DNA of 24,021 nt from Amoebophrya sp. AT5.2 (Eukaryota > Sar > Dinophyceae > Syndiniales > Amoebophryaceae). The stretch spans positions 1 through 24,021 of the forward strand of contig RXOD01004328.1 of NCBI GenBank assembly GCA_005223375.1, given 5' to 3'. Shown here in pieces: positions 7,573 to 16,192 of this stretch. A program made the position numbers and the translations under genes. Under the pieces are notes generated by a model. That model did no database searches, was not told the origin of the DNA, and was given only the letters and a program-made list of their open reading frames with translations. Every line of letters begins with the position of its first letter. The first letter of the stretch is position 1.

Positions 7573-10500
7573 ATGAATCGTGGCCTGATTCCCCGTGTGG
7601 CCACGAGCGGCGACGCAATCGCAGCGTCACCAACCAGCTCTGGCTATCCTACCCTCTTGCAGCCCATCTCCGCGCAGCAGGGTCAAGGCAGCTTTCAGAA
7701 AGGGGGCAGCAGCTCGTCGTCCTCTTCCTCGACATCTTCATCCAAGCCTCGCGTTCTGGATGTGCAGCTCCTTCCCGGATCCTCCCGGCAGCCTTCCTCC
7801 TCACCGGAGCGCTTCGAGGTGATCTGCGAAGAGGCGCACAATGAAGCCCCTACCTTCTCCTCAGAAGACGAAATGCCTTCGGCCTGCGCGGACGACAACT
7901 GCGGCTGCTCGTTTACTTCCGTTTCAACGTCGGTGAACAAGCAGAAGCGCATCGATGTGTTCAAGCTTCTGCCGAACCAGTTCCAGAACAAGAAGCGGCA
8001 GGTGCGGCTGTCCGACACCAGTTTCTTCAACGAGTCCGCGCGGATGATTCGCGGCCGGAAGAAGGGCGACAACAAGTTCGCGCCGGCCGTGATCACTCCA
8101 AAGTCACCCAAAGAACGCATCGGCGCGAGGGCGATCCTCGCCATCGCGAAGTTGGAATTGGACCCGGCGAGCGGTCGGGCCGTGCCGAAAACGCTGCTGA
8201 CGGATGAGGAGGAGTCGGTGTTTCTAGGGACGAGCAGCGGCGTCTGGGGTGCTAGGTCGGGGATGACGTCCAGAGCCGGGACGGCGGGCCAGCACGGGGG
8301 AACTAGTACAGCGGTTGATGTTGACCAGGACGGCAGGACGAGGCTGGCCCCGATCCCGGGCGGTGGAGAGATTGTGCCGTACACCGACATCCGTCGGAAC
8401 AAAGTGATCCACTTCGTCGACGACGGTATCCCACCGCCGAGCATGATGGACGACGTACTCGAAGCGTGCAAGGAAAAAGCGCAAGCGAAGAAGGCGGGGG
8501 ATGTTAAAAAAATTGCGAGCGACGACGAGCTGTCTTCCGACGGCGACGACGGAAACCAGCTTGCGCCGAGCTCGATGAAGAAGAAAAATAAGAAGGAGGC
8601 GGAAAATAAAGGCCCCTCGCTGGCGGCGAGCAGAGCCAGTAGCAGAAATGAAGCTTCTTCGGAAACAGCACGACGGCCGGGCAGCTCTCCTACGGGCGCA
8701 GCACTGATCAAAAAGTTGAAGCAAACGAACCTACGCTCAAGCGCGGACGCGGGCGCAGCTGCTGCTCTTGGCCCTGGTGCAGCGAGTCTGCAAACGACCA
8801 TGAGTACGACGTTTTCCCCGAATCGCAGCATGATGACTACCTTTAACGCGACGAACGCAAGAAGTTCATCTGCTGCTCCACCTAGTGGCCCACCGACACT
8901 TCAAGGCGGTGCGCTCGAGAACGAGACCTTCGACGATTTCGACGCCGAGGTGGCTGATTACGACTCCGACTACTACGACGAAACGCAGGACGGCGCGTCG
9001 TCCTTAGACGCCTACTCGCCGCACGAACGGGTGAAGTTTTTGCAGTCCAGCACGGACGAGGAGCTGATGGAGAAGGGAATCTACCGGTTCCGCAAAGTGA
9101 CCGCTGTCTCGGACCGCGCCACGGAGCTGCGGTCGCAGGCGCAAGTGGAAAACGACGAAAAAAACAGGGAACAGAAGGGCCGGCAGCAGCTGCTGGCGAC
9201 CATCCGGGAGGAAGAACACGGGCGGAGCGTGTTCGACACGTACATGGACGACACGGACGCGTCCAGCGAGGACGACGAGCGGAAGAAGCCGAAGGTGAGC
9301 AAGTTCGAGGCGCGCGCCACCGGCGAGAAGCAGAAGATCCGGATCCAGGAAATGGAAAAAAGGACAGCCGCGGGGGTGCGCTCGGGGCCGTACCAGCTGC
9401 CGCTGGACAGCTCGCCGCTGTCGCGGTTTGGGAATTTAGCGACGCCGGGGGACTATTTAGTTTTGGAGGACGTTCCAGGAATAGGAAAATGGTGGTTCAC
9501 GCCGACGACGGATGACTTTGTGACCCCCTCCACCCTGATCACGAACGCAGCGCTCTTCCCATTAAACGACCCGCAGTTCCAAAGACCGCCGCCGGGAACT
9601 AGTAATATTATTTGCTTTCGTGGTTTAGGTTTTTTTTTTTGTCCACAGTGAATCAACTCAATATCAAAGAACTACTAACACGGCTCGCCCGTGGCGCAGA
9701 ACTGATGAAGAATTTCATGATTCATCTCGTGCTCGTCGGGTCCCCGACATTCCAAATCATCGCTCTGCACAGGAATCGAGGACCCGGTTGAAGAGAACGA
9801 ATTCGAGATGGGCCACGACGGCTATGAAGAGGTGATTCTGATTGACGTCCCCGAACCGGAGGAGATGAATCTGGTTGTTCCCCGCGCGGTTCGCGACCCG
9901 AACAATTTCCCGGAAGAGGTTTCCGGGATGCACTCCCCGCGGCGTCAGATTCAGCACGCGCGGATGGTTGAGGACAGGAGAAGACTGGAGTTCAGCTTGA
10001 AGCAGTCGATCGTGATGCGGAAAGGCCAGGTCGACGCGATCTCGAAGCTGTTCGCGAAAGACGATCAGAAAGCGACCAGGGCGTGCGGACCCTTCTGCTA
10101 CCCAAGGTACTTATCTACCTCTGGCTTTTTGCTGAATTGATTGTTTCTGTGATAAACGCTTTAGAGAGAGTACAGTTGAACCCTATCCCGAACCCACCAA
10201 CACCAACAGCAACAGTTACATTTACAAAGCAACCCCATACTAGTCGCGCCCGCGTCGAACATCATCGGCTATAATCGGCTCATAGCGGTTCCGTGCTCGT
10301 CTACAAAATGTGAAAGCTGCAAACCCCGCCCAGCTGCATGATGTTCTTCAACCACCAGGTACACCGAGTATCGTCCGAACAACAAGCAGGGTCTCCCCGT
10401 GATCGAGATGATGCCGGTGTTTGAGGACCGGCGGAACCGTTTCTACCACGTACGGCGCGTGGTGCGTCCGGCGAGAATCAACATGATCCGGTCGACCCAG

Positions 10501-10914
10501 CAGAAGGAGATCGACCGGGTCCTCCTCGAGCAAAGGAAGGCGGCCGACTTGGAGAAGAAGAAGTCGTTGTTCGGGAAGAAGAATCTGCTGAAGAACGTGC
10601 TGAAGAAGGAGGGCGGGCTGATGGACCAGATCCGCAGCTCGATTCTGGTGGTCGACCACAAGGAGGTGCACCACAAGCCGCCCTACCACCTGCTGTACTC
10701 GCTGAAAAAACACGCAGAATCCTGGAAGAGGTTCGGGCTGGACTGGTGCTACGGAATCCTAAACGACCTGGTGTCGGACAAGGCTCTGGGCAACTTCCTC
10801 TGGGACGTTAACTGGCAGGCCAGCGACCAGTCGGCGCGGGTCTTCAAAATGACCGTCGGCGGAGAAGCGAAGCGGCTGGCGGAAAACAAGGAGCTGCTGC
10901 TGAGTATTTTATAA
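7573..10914 (+). CDS. Unidentified 972-residue protein, three exons
   Basis: Model: exon 1 7573-9601, exon 2 9773-10106, exon 3 10359-10914. The introns are GTAATA...CACAG (phase 1) and GTACTT...CCAG (phase 2). Both are GT-AG and phase-matched, and the joined exons total 973 codons including the stop. The first intron carries a perfect TACTAAC branch-site motif at 9673-9679. A GTG at 7552 extends the frame, but the ATG at 7573 is the natural start. Residues 1-450 are Ser/Lys/Glu-rich and probably disordered. From about residue 460 the protein is acidic (FDDFDAEVADYDSDYYDE) and then helical and charged. Exons 2 and 3 look ordered: EVILIDVPEPEEMNLVVPRAV, later VFEDRRNRFYHVRRVVRPARI and YHLLYSLKKHAESWKRFGLDW. 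I recognise no known domain, signal peptide or membrane segment. The C-terminal 300 residues are the part most likely to reveal homology. Confidence 0.82.
9602..9772 (+). other. Intron 1 of the 7573-10914 gene
   Basis: A 171-nt intron, GTAATATT to GCACAG. It holds a poly-T run at 9630-9640 and an exact TACTAAC at 9673-9679, 94 nt from the acceptor. An earlier CAG at 9697-9699 is out of phase with exon 2. A short open stretch inside the intron (9700-9772) reads through in another frame, but no donor follows it. Confidence 0.7.
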
Positions 10915-11352
10915 TATACCCTTGTTTGATGTTAAATTTTGGATGAGTTTGTCCCCTCTGGATATGGATATCTATGGATGTGATGTGGATCCATTCATCC
11001 TCCATCGTGTCTGCCGTAGGGTTACTCCCACGCCGCGCCCATCATCGATGGAAGTGTTCAACATAATGACGTCCTGTCTAAACTGCGAGTGCGACTACCT
11101 GGAATACTAAGAGTAGGAGCACCCAAGAGCATGATGTTTCGGTCTGCTACAACTTAGAGCATGATGCTAGTGCAACCCTCACCCAGTATGAAGAAGACCA
11201 AGTTCAAGAACAAGATTGATCAGGACCGTAGATAACAACTCCGCGCACGACAACGGCATGAATCGCAAAAATGAAACCCACACCCCAACATCTGGGATAT
11301 GATCTGTATTCCTCTCCACATACATTCATAGCAACGAACAACTACAACAGAC
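10915..11352. other. Intergenic spacer
   Basis: No credible ORF. The only open frame (about 10922-11110, TTG start) has no coding character. The spacer contains an imperfect run of ATGGATATCTATGGATG-type words at 10960-11000. The last 60 nt before 11353 are A/C-rich and are probably the 5' leader of the next gene. I see nothing else here. Confidence 0.5.
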
Positions 11353-11970
11353 ATGTTTACCACGGTTCCCGAGGGTGTGATCCGCGAGGTGATTAAGAAG
11401 AAGCGCGAGATGCTCGGGAAGGAGACGAACGTAGAGAACGAGCTGCTGCAGGCGGACGTGGAGCGGCTCCGCCAGGACATGCTCGCGCGGCAGGGCGTGG
11501 ATCCGCGGAAGGCGACGGAGTCGAAGATCATGGAAAACCACCGGCACCACGAGACCGAGCTGCGCGACATGCCCCTGCGGCACACCAACAAGTTCATCTG
11601 CGCGGTCCGGGACATCTCGCAGGCCTTCGAGATCCGCGACGCCTACAAGCCGTGGGTGGCGAAGCGCAACGCGGACCTGAGCCGGCTATACTGCGTCGGG
11701 TGCAAGCGAATCATTTTGAAATTGGGGGAGCGGCAGCTCTTCTTCTACTGCCAGAAGTGCGAGGAGCGGCACGAAAAGCCGTACTGCCTGTGCACGAACT
11801 GCAACGACGCCTTCAGGATGTCGTTGATGGCGTACAAACTGCTCGAAGACACGGTGGAGGCAGAGAAAGAAAGAATGGCGCAAGACCTACTGGCGACGGC
11901 GGCAGAAAACGACGAAGAAAACGACCCGGACGCGAAAATGAAAAAAGCCACGGCAGCGCTCTTCGGGTAG
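11353..11970 (+). CDS. Small cysteine-rich (zinc-ribbon-like) protein
   Basis: Intact single-exon frame of 205 codons starting MFTTVPEGVIREVIKKKREML in an ACAGACATG context. Residues 1-75 are charged and helical, probably coiled coil (ENELLQADVERLRQDML), with a His-rich NHRHHETELRD patch. From about residue 112 there is a compact Cys array: YCVGCKR, then FYCQKCEERH, then YCLCTNCNDAF. These C-x2-C pairs would coordinate one or two zinc ions, as in zinc-ribbon proteins. The last 40 residues are Glu/Lys-rich helix ending in a low-complexity tail. I cannot name a family. A nucleic-acid or protein-binding role is inferred from the Cys spacing. It lies 438 nt downstream of the three-exon gene and is transcribed the same way, but it follows that gene's stop codon and has its own ATG, so it is a separate gene. 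Confidence 0.83.
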   Translation: MFTTVPEGVIREVIKKKREMLGKETNVENELLQADVERLRQDMLARQGVDPRKATESKIMENHRHHETELRDMPLRHTNKFICAVRDISQAFEIRDAYKPWVAKRNADLSRLYCVGCKRIILKLGERQLFFYCQKCEERHEKPYCLCTNCNDAFRMSLMAYKLLEDTVEAEKERMAQDLLATAAENDEENDPDAKMKKATAALFG

Positions 11971-12651
11971 AATGAACAAGTAAAGTGAGTTCTACTCCAG
12001 ACGACTAAATGCAAGCGAAAGTAGTGGTCCAAGTGGAGAAATGAGTGGCTCGAACAAGTGGCTCGATGTTGAAGACGAAAAGAAAGTAAATCCAATTCGC
12101 ACGATGCCCATGCCTTATCTGGAATTTTTCAGACACACCTCTTCGGTCACAGGGCACGTGCAGTCAGTGATTAAATTAAGTAAAACGTTGTCAACGCCTT
12201 AAAATATCGCAAGTACGGGAACGGGCATAACGTCCACCAGCACGTGGGGCAGCTCCTGTGGTGGTGTTCAACTTCAATGTTTTTCTTGCGTTGATGGAGA
12301 GAGGTGGTCAGCTGCACCGTACATCGAGTTTGCCAGAGCCAGACTCTGCTCATGATCACCGACATCGTTGCACTTGCCACGTCACGTCAGACGCGACACG
12401 TTTAGTAGAGGACGACACGAGGAGCAGCTATAAGCAGCGAGAGAAAGAGAAACGTAAATCGGATCATCCGGAAGCGCTCTCGCTACTTCGTTCTTGTTTT
12501 TCTTTTCAAAAGTTTTGTCAGTCGCTCCAATTTGCGCCGCGTCCCCGGGGTTTAATCTTCTCGTTTGCTATCCTCATCTTCATCTTCTGGTTCTCTTCTG
12601 TGTTTGATTCTGCTTCTTCCGGTGGCTGCCGACGGTTCGGAAGCGGGCAAC
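11971..12651. other. Intergenic region and probable 5' leader of the kinase gene
   Basis: No firm gene. An ATG-started + frame (12294-12701) runs into the kinase start in another frame and could be an upstream ORF. A minus-strand frame (12380 to 12171, 69 codons) has GC-rich third positions and a CPTCWWTLCPF stretch but matches nothing known. The sequence from 12480 to 12640 is strongly pyrimidine-rich, as expected of a leader containing a splice acceptor. Confidence 0.4.
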
Positions 12652-14475
12652 ATGCGGTCGCCATTGTCGTTCTTCGGGTCTTCTGCTTCGCCGAAAACTG
12701 ATGGTCGGCGTCCTGTTCCTGTAGGACTGCCTGGTTCTTCTTTCGAAGGAGGGTCCTCGCGGCGATCGGGAGCGGTCCGTTACCGCAAGATCGCCCCGAT
12801 CGGGAGCGGTGGCTTCTCCACGGTGTGGCAATGCGAAGATCTGCAGGGGAAAGGTGGAGGAGGTGCAGCAGGTGGAGGAACGTTGAATTTAGTCGCAGTG
12901 AAGGAGGTGGACAGGATCACGGCGACCATGTCGGAAGTGAGCATCGCAAGTCTGTGGACAGAGCGACGGGTTTTGAAGAAGCTGAGTGCTTTGGCGGTGT
13001 CTCCTGGGGGAAATGGCGGCGAACTACAATCTCACCAGCAGCAGGAGGAGCTGCAGCACCGACCTCGTCAGGATTCCGATATGTTGCATTTGAATGAGAA
13101 CGACAAGAACGACGTCGACGAGGATGTATTTTTAAACGAAAACGCCAAGGAGATGACGTCGTATCTGTATCAGAAGAAGAACGCCAGCCCTACTAGGAAC
13201 ACCAGCCCTACTCTGCTTCAAGACCAGCATTATTCTGGTCCATCTCCCTCCCTTGCTCGTTCTGACTCGTCGCGTCCGTTCGTCCAGCTCCTGGAGACGT
13301 TCGCGACTCCGACGAGCGTCAACTTCGTCTTGGAGGTGGTGGATGGGGGGACGCTCTGGGACCACATCCGCCACTGCATGCAAAAGCGGCGAGAGTTAGG
13401 CGAGGAGAATCCGCACTGGTGCCGCAGCCACGCTGATACGGAGGTGCAGCGGGGGATCGGAAAGAACACAACGGTCACCGGGCGGGAACAAGGTATAAAT
13501 GTATGGGCAGAATCAGAAAGAAAGTGTACTATATGCATGTGTACTCGGGTACATGAATAAAACAAAAATATCGGAAATAAAACCATGTAGCACTCACGCA
13601 GACCGCACATGATCAACAATTGCTCGTCCTCATCCTCTGCGCAGAAGTTAGTAGCAGGTACTACAGGTCCTTCCTGCGACCTTTCCTGGGAGTTCACGCT
13701 CGAGAAAGCCGACTACTGCTGCTCTCAGCTCGCGAGTGCGCTCGCCCACCTGCACCGGCACCACATCGTTTGGCGCGACGTCAAACTCACCAACGTGATG
13801 GTACGGCGCGGCGACCCGTCGAGCCTTGGAGGCCGCGAGGACACGCTCGTGCTGATCGATTTCGGTTTTGCAACGGACGACGACCCCTTCCGGTGTACGA
13901 AAATCGCCGGCACCATGCGCACCATGGCGCCCGAAGTTGTGTTTCTGAGCTCCACGGTGGACAAGGAACACTACGACGGGTTTCGGGCGGATGTCTGGAG
14001 CTTCGGCTGCTGCGTGCACGAAATTTACTCCGTGGGACTCCCCTTGCTCGAAGGCTACATGGAGGATCTCGAGATCGACAACTACAACTACCTGCGCTCG
14101 CTCGAGAAAGCGAAGAAGAACGTGGAGGAGCAGGCGCAAGCGAGCTGCGAAAATAAGGGGCCGTCTGCGTCTTTGTCTACAACTTCATACGCAGCCTTCT
14201 GGAAGTTTCTCGCGGCAGTGCTGCGGGAAAATCCGGATGAGCGACCCGCGTCGATGGTCGAAGTGTTGAGCGGAAACGGTGGTATTCACATCCTTCCGCT
14301 AACAACTGCCCGCGAGAAGCAAGTAGACGATAACATCATCAGCTTCACCCGTGACGTCGGCGGCATAAAGGACGATCAGCCGCTGCGGAGAGAGCGCTTT
14401 CGCCATCGTCCGCTCGGCGGCATCGACAGCGACGACACACCCGGGAGAGTACGGGACCCGTTTGATGGCTGGTAA
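12652..14475 (+). CDS. Protein kinase with eukaryotic Ser/Thr kinase fold, two exons
   Basis: Model: exon 1 12652-13492, exon 2 from about 13658 to 14475, joined in phase 1, about 552 residues. The acceptor at 13667 is also phase-compatible and would remove three residues. The frame is open upstream of 12652 to 12556 but has no ATG there. Kinase landmarks in order: glycine loop IGSGGFSTVW at 50-59, Lys84 in VAVK, a candidate alphaC Glu104, catalytic WRDVKLTN with Asp321, Lys323 and Asn326, DFG at 348-350, and MAPE ending at residue 373, followed by DVWSFGCCVHEIYSVGLPLLE. All essential residues are present, so it is probably active. The HRD motif has Trp in place of His/Tyr. A roughly 85-residue Gln/Asp/Asn-rich insert interrupts the N-lobe after the alphaC region. 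The C-lobe carries a Glu/Lys/Ala insert (RSLEKAKKNVEEQAQ). Subfamily is not assignable and the substrate is unknown. Confidence 0.88.
13493..13657 (+). other. Intron of the kinase gene
   Basis: GTATAA...GCAG intron of 165 nt. It is needed because exon 1 ends before the catalytic loop and reaches a stop at 13558-13560. It is AT-rich (AATAAAACAAAAATATCGG at 13556-13574). Several AGs lie close together at the 3' side (13644, 13651, 13654, 13657, 13666). Those at 13657 and 13666 keep the frame and are both followed by GT, so the exact acceptor is uncertain by three codons. Confidence 0.6.
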
Positions 14476-14881
14476 AAGCAGGAAAAGCATGAATAAGTTG
14501 AAGGTAAATCAATGAAATTGAAAGTTCGAAGCCCCTGAAGCAATTCCCCAGCGACATAGCGACATGATGAAAGTAAAAAAATATCAATATGTTTGTAAGT
14601 AGTACTAAGCATAACTAGGACTAAGTAGTAGCTAACTTAACTGTGGAAACTTTTTTTGGATTTGGATGGAAGAGCTAGGTGGAGATGAACGAGAACTTCG
14701 CCGTGCTTGAACCAGCACCCGTAGTAGAGCGCGGTCGTCGCTCTACTCCTCGCCTGCTACGCTTCAATAGCGAACCATACAAAATATGTCCTAATAGATA
14801 AACGATTTATTCATATCCATCGAATCATGGCTTCACGTGTGAGAATCTGTTTTTTGCCTCATCCATGACCGCTGCCGCAGA
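14476..14881. other. Intergenic region with an unplaced first-exon candidate
   Basis: The kinase 3' region is followed by two ATG frames that could start the next gene. One is ATG 14685 (MNENFAVLEPAPVVERG, 38 codons, GC-rich third positions). The other is ATG 14827 (MASR followed by a strong GTGAGA donor). Neither joins the downstream membrane-segment exon with a standard GT-AG intron in the right phase, so the true start is unresolved. Confidence 0.3.
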
Positions 14882-15899
14882 AACGTGGACCTACTCCTCG
14901 TGCTCCTGCTCGTGCTGATAAACTATATTTTGATTTTTGATTTCACGAAAGTAGAACTCGACGACGACGCCTCCCTTTGGCAAATTGCTATGAATCAATC
15001 TGATGTTGGTGGTCATGAGTTTTCTTTTTCAATTTTATTTTAAATTTTAGTTTAAACGTCGAATGATTCAAACGAAGGGATCCACTTCCTCACGACCGCG
15101 ATCGTGGTGCCCTATTTTCACAACTACATCACCATCAGGCGGCCGCGCATCACCTGATTTTAAGCCGCAACTTGAAGGTGAGCCTCGTGTTGAAAATCGC
15201 TTCTAGCTGTAGAGGAGCACGAACAGCAGCAGCTGCAATATCACCGCGGCCGATGTACCAAATTTAAAAAACTAAAAAAAATACAGCACACGATACAGGC
15301 TCTGATTCTGAATCGCAAAGACGAGTCTGCCAAAAAAAATCGCGTGACCCTGCTGGGGCCGCACATACACGACTTACAGCTTCAGAAATAAAATCAGCGA
15401 TCACTATCACGTCTTCATCTACGTTGTTCCTCGGAATCAAAAAAGTTGGCTCCAAAGCAAATGACGAACAACAACAAAAGATTCCCACCACCTGCTATGC
15501 CAGGATTCTGTGTTCTTTCACGGTCGTGAGACACCAGATCCGGCCGTAGGTAACGAGCAGCTCGCTGTGATACTTAAGATAAAGATGTGAAAGGATCGAA
15601 AGGGAAAGATCAATCGACGTTCTTTCATCTTCGCGGTGCGTGTTGTTCGTGATCGATCCTACCGCCACGCTACTAGCGCGGCCAGTCCGCAACCGCATTT
15701 GATTTTCATGCAAGCAAGAAGTAGGGATTGAATTACGCAGGTTGAGAGGAGACTTTCACGATCTACTTCATTCTACTACCTGGAACTGGATCTCCGCGAC
15801 TACCACACCAGCTACTGTTTCAAAAATTTGAGCAACAGCGCGCAAAACTCTAGGAAGGGGGTGCCGGATATCTGCGTGGAAAGTTTTATACTTCTGTAG
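14882..15899 (+). CDS. Probable multi-exon membrane protein with very short introns (5' end unresolved)
   Basis: Six exons can be chained by phase: 14882-15004, 15051-15177, 15213-15254, 15299-15545, 15594-15684, 15741-15899. The introns would be 46, 35, 44, 48 and 56 nt, all GT-AG. The first exon encodes a membrane segment (VDLLLVLLLVLINYILIF) and then an acidic stretch (FTKVELDDDASLWQIAMNQ) with strong coding bias. The later product includes ITSSSTLFLGIKKVG, RCVLFVIDPTATLLARP and SFYYLELDLRDYHTSYC. I do not recognise it. Caveats: in 15059-15154 a different frame (EGIHFLTTAIVVPYFHNYIT) has better codon bias than the one used. That leaves two alternatives: non-standard splice sites, or a decaying pseudogene with frameshifts. 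The initiating ATG is not identified. Confidence 0.33.
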
Positions 15900-16192
15900 T
15901 ACATCACTGAAGCTGTGAGGCGGCTGCGATCTGCTGGCTCGTCCGGTCCGCGTCAGTAGAGCCTTCCCCTCCCTCCTGTTAAAAACACGCATATATCTGA
16001 TCGATCTCATTCTGCTAAAGCTAGTTCTCAGCTCCCTAGGAAGTTTCCGAGCTGCTCCATATGTTAGTTTACGAACTTCTTTCTTTCTAGATCGTCGACC
16101 CAGAGGACACAGCCACCGACGGAGGTGCAGCATCACCTTCGGCGAAGACCTCGGCAGAAGAGGGCCCCACAGGCCGGCAACTACCCGGCAAG
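15900..16192 (+). other. Upstream region of the U1A/U2B'' gene, possible in-frame N-terminal extension
   Basis: The reading frame of the splicing-factor gene stays open upstream of its ATG to 16091 (IVDPEDTATDGGAASPSAK...). It begins right after a pyrimidine-rich TTCTTTCTAG (16081-16090), a good splice acceptor. The gene may therefore have an earlier exon adding about 34 acidic residues, or the intron may lie in the 5' leader. I could not find a convincing upstream coding exon. An antisense open frame (16136 to 15768) is treated as a shadow. Confidence 0.4.

Noticed and set aside
7695..8831. Long minus-strand open frame of 378 codons
   Set aside because: It lies wholly antisense to the secure exon 1 of the 7573-10914 gene. 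Its Ala/Ser/Leu/Phe-rich composition is what the complement of Ser/Glu/Lys-rich coding DNA gives.
12294..12701. Upstream + frame overlapping the kinase start
   Set aside because: It has no recognisable content, a long Phe/Ile-rich tail from pyrimidine-rich leader sequence, and overlaps the kinase start in another frame. At most it is an upstream ORF.
14520..14535. AGTTCGAAGCC, similar to a tRNA T-loop
   Set aside because: No acceptor, D or anticodon stem can be built around it.
15768..16136. Minus-strand frame of 122 codons upstream of the snRNP gene
   Set aside because: The + strand exon candidate over the same bases has the better third-position bias, and the frame also runs into the snRNP upstream open region.
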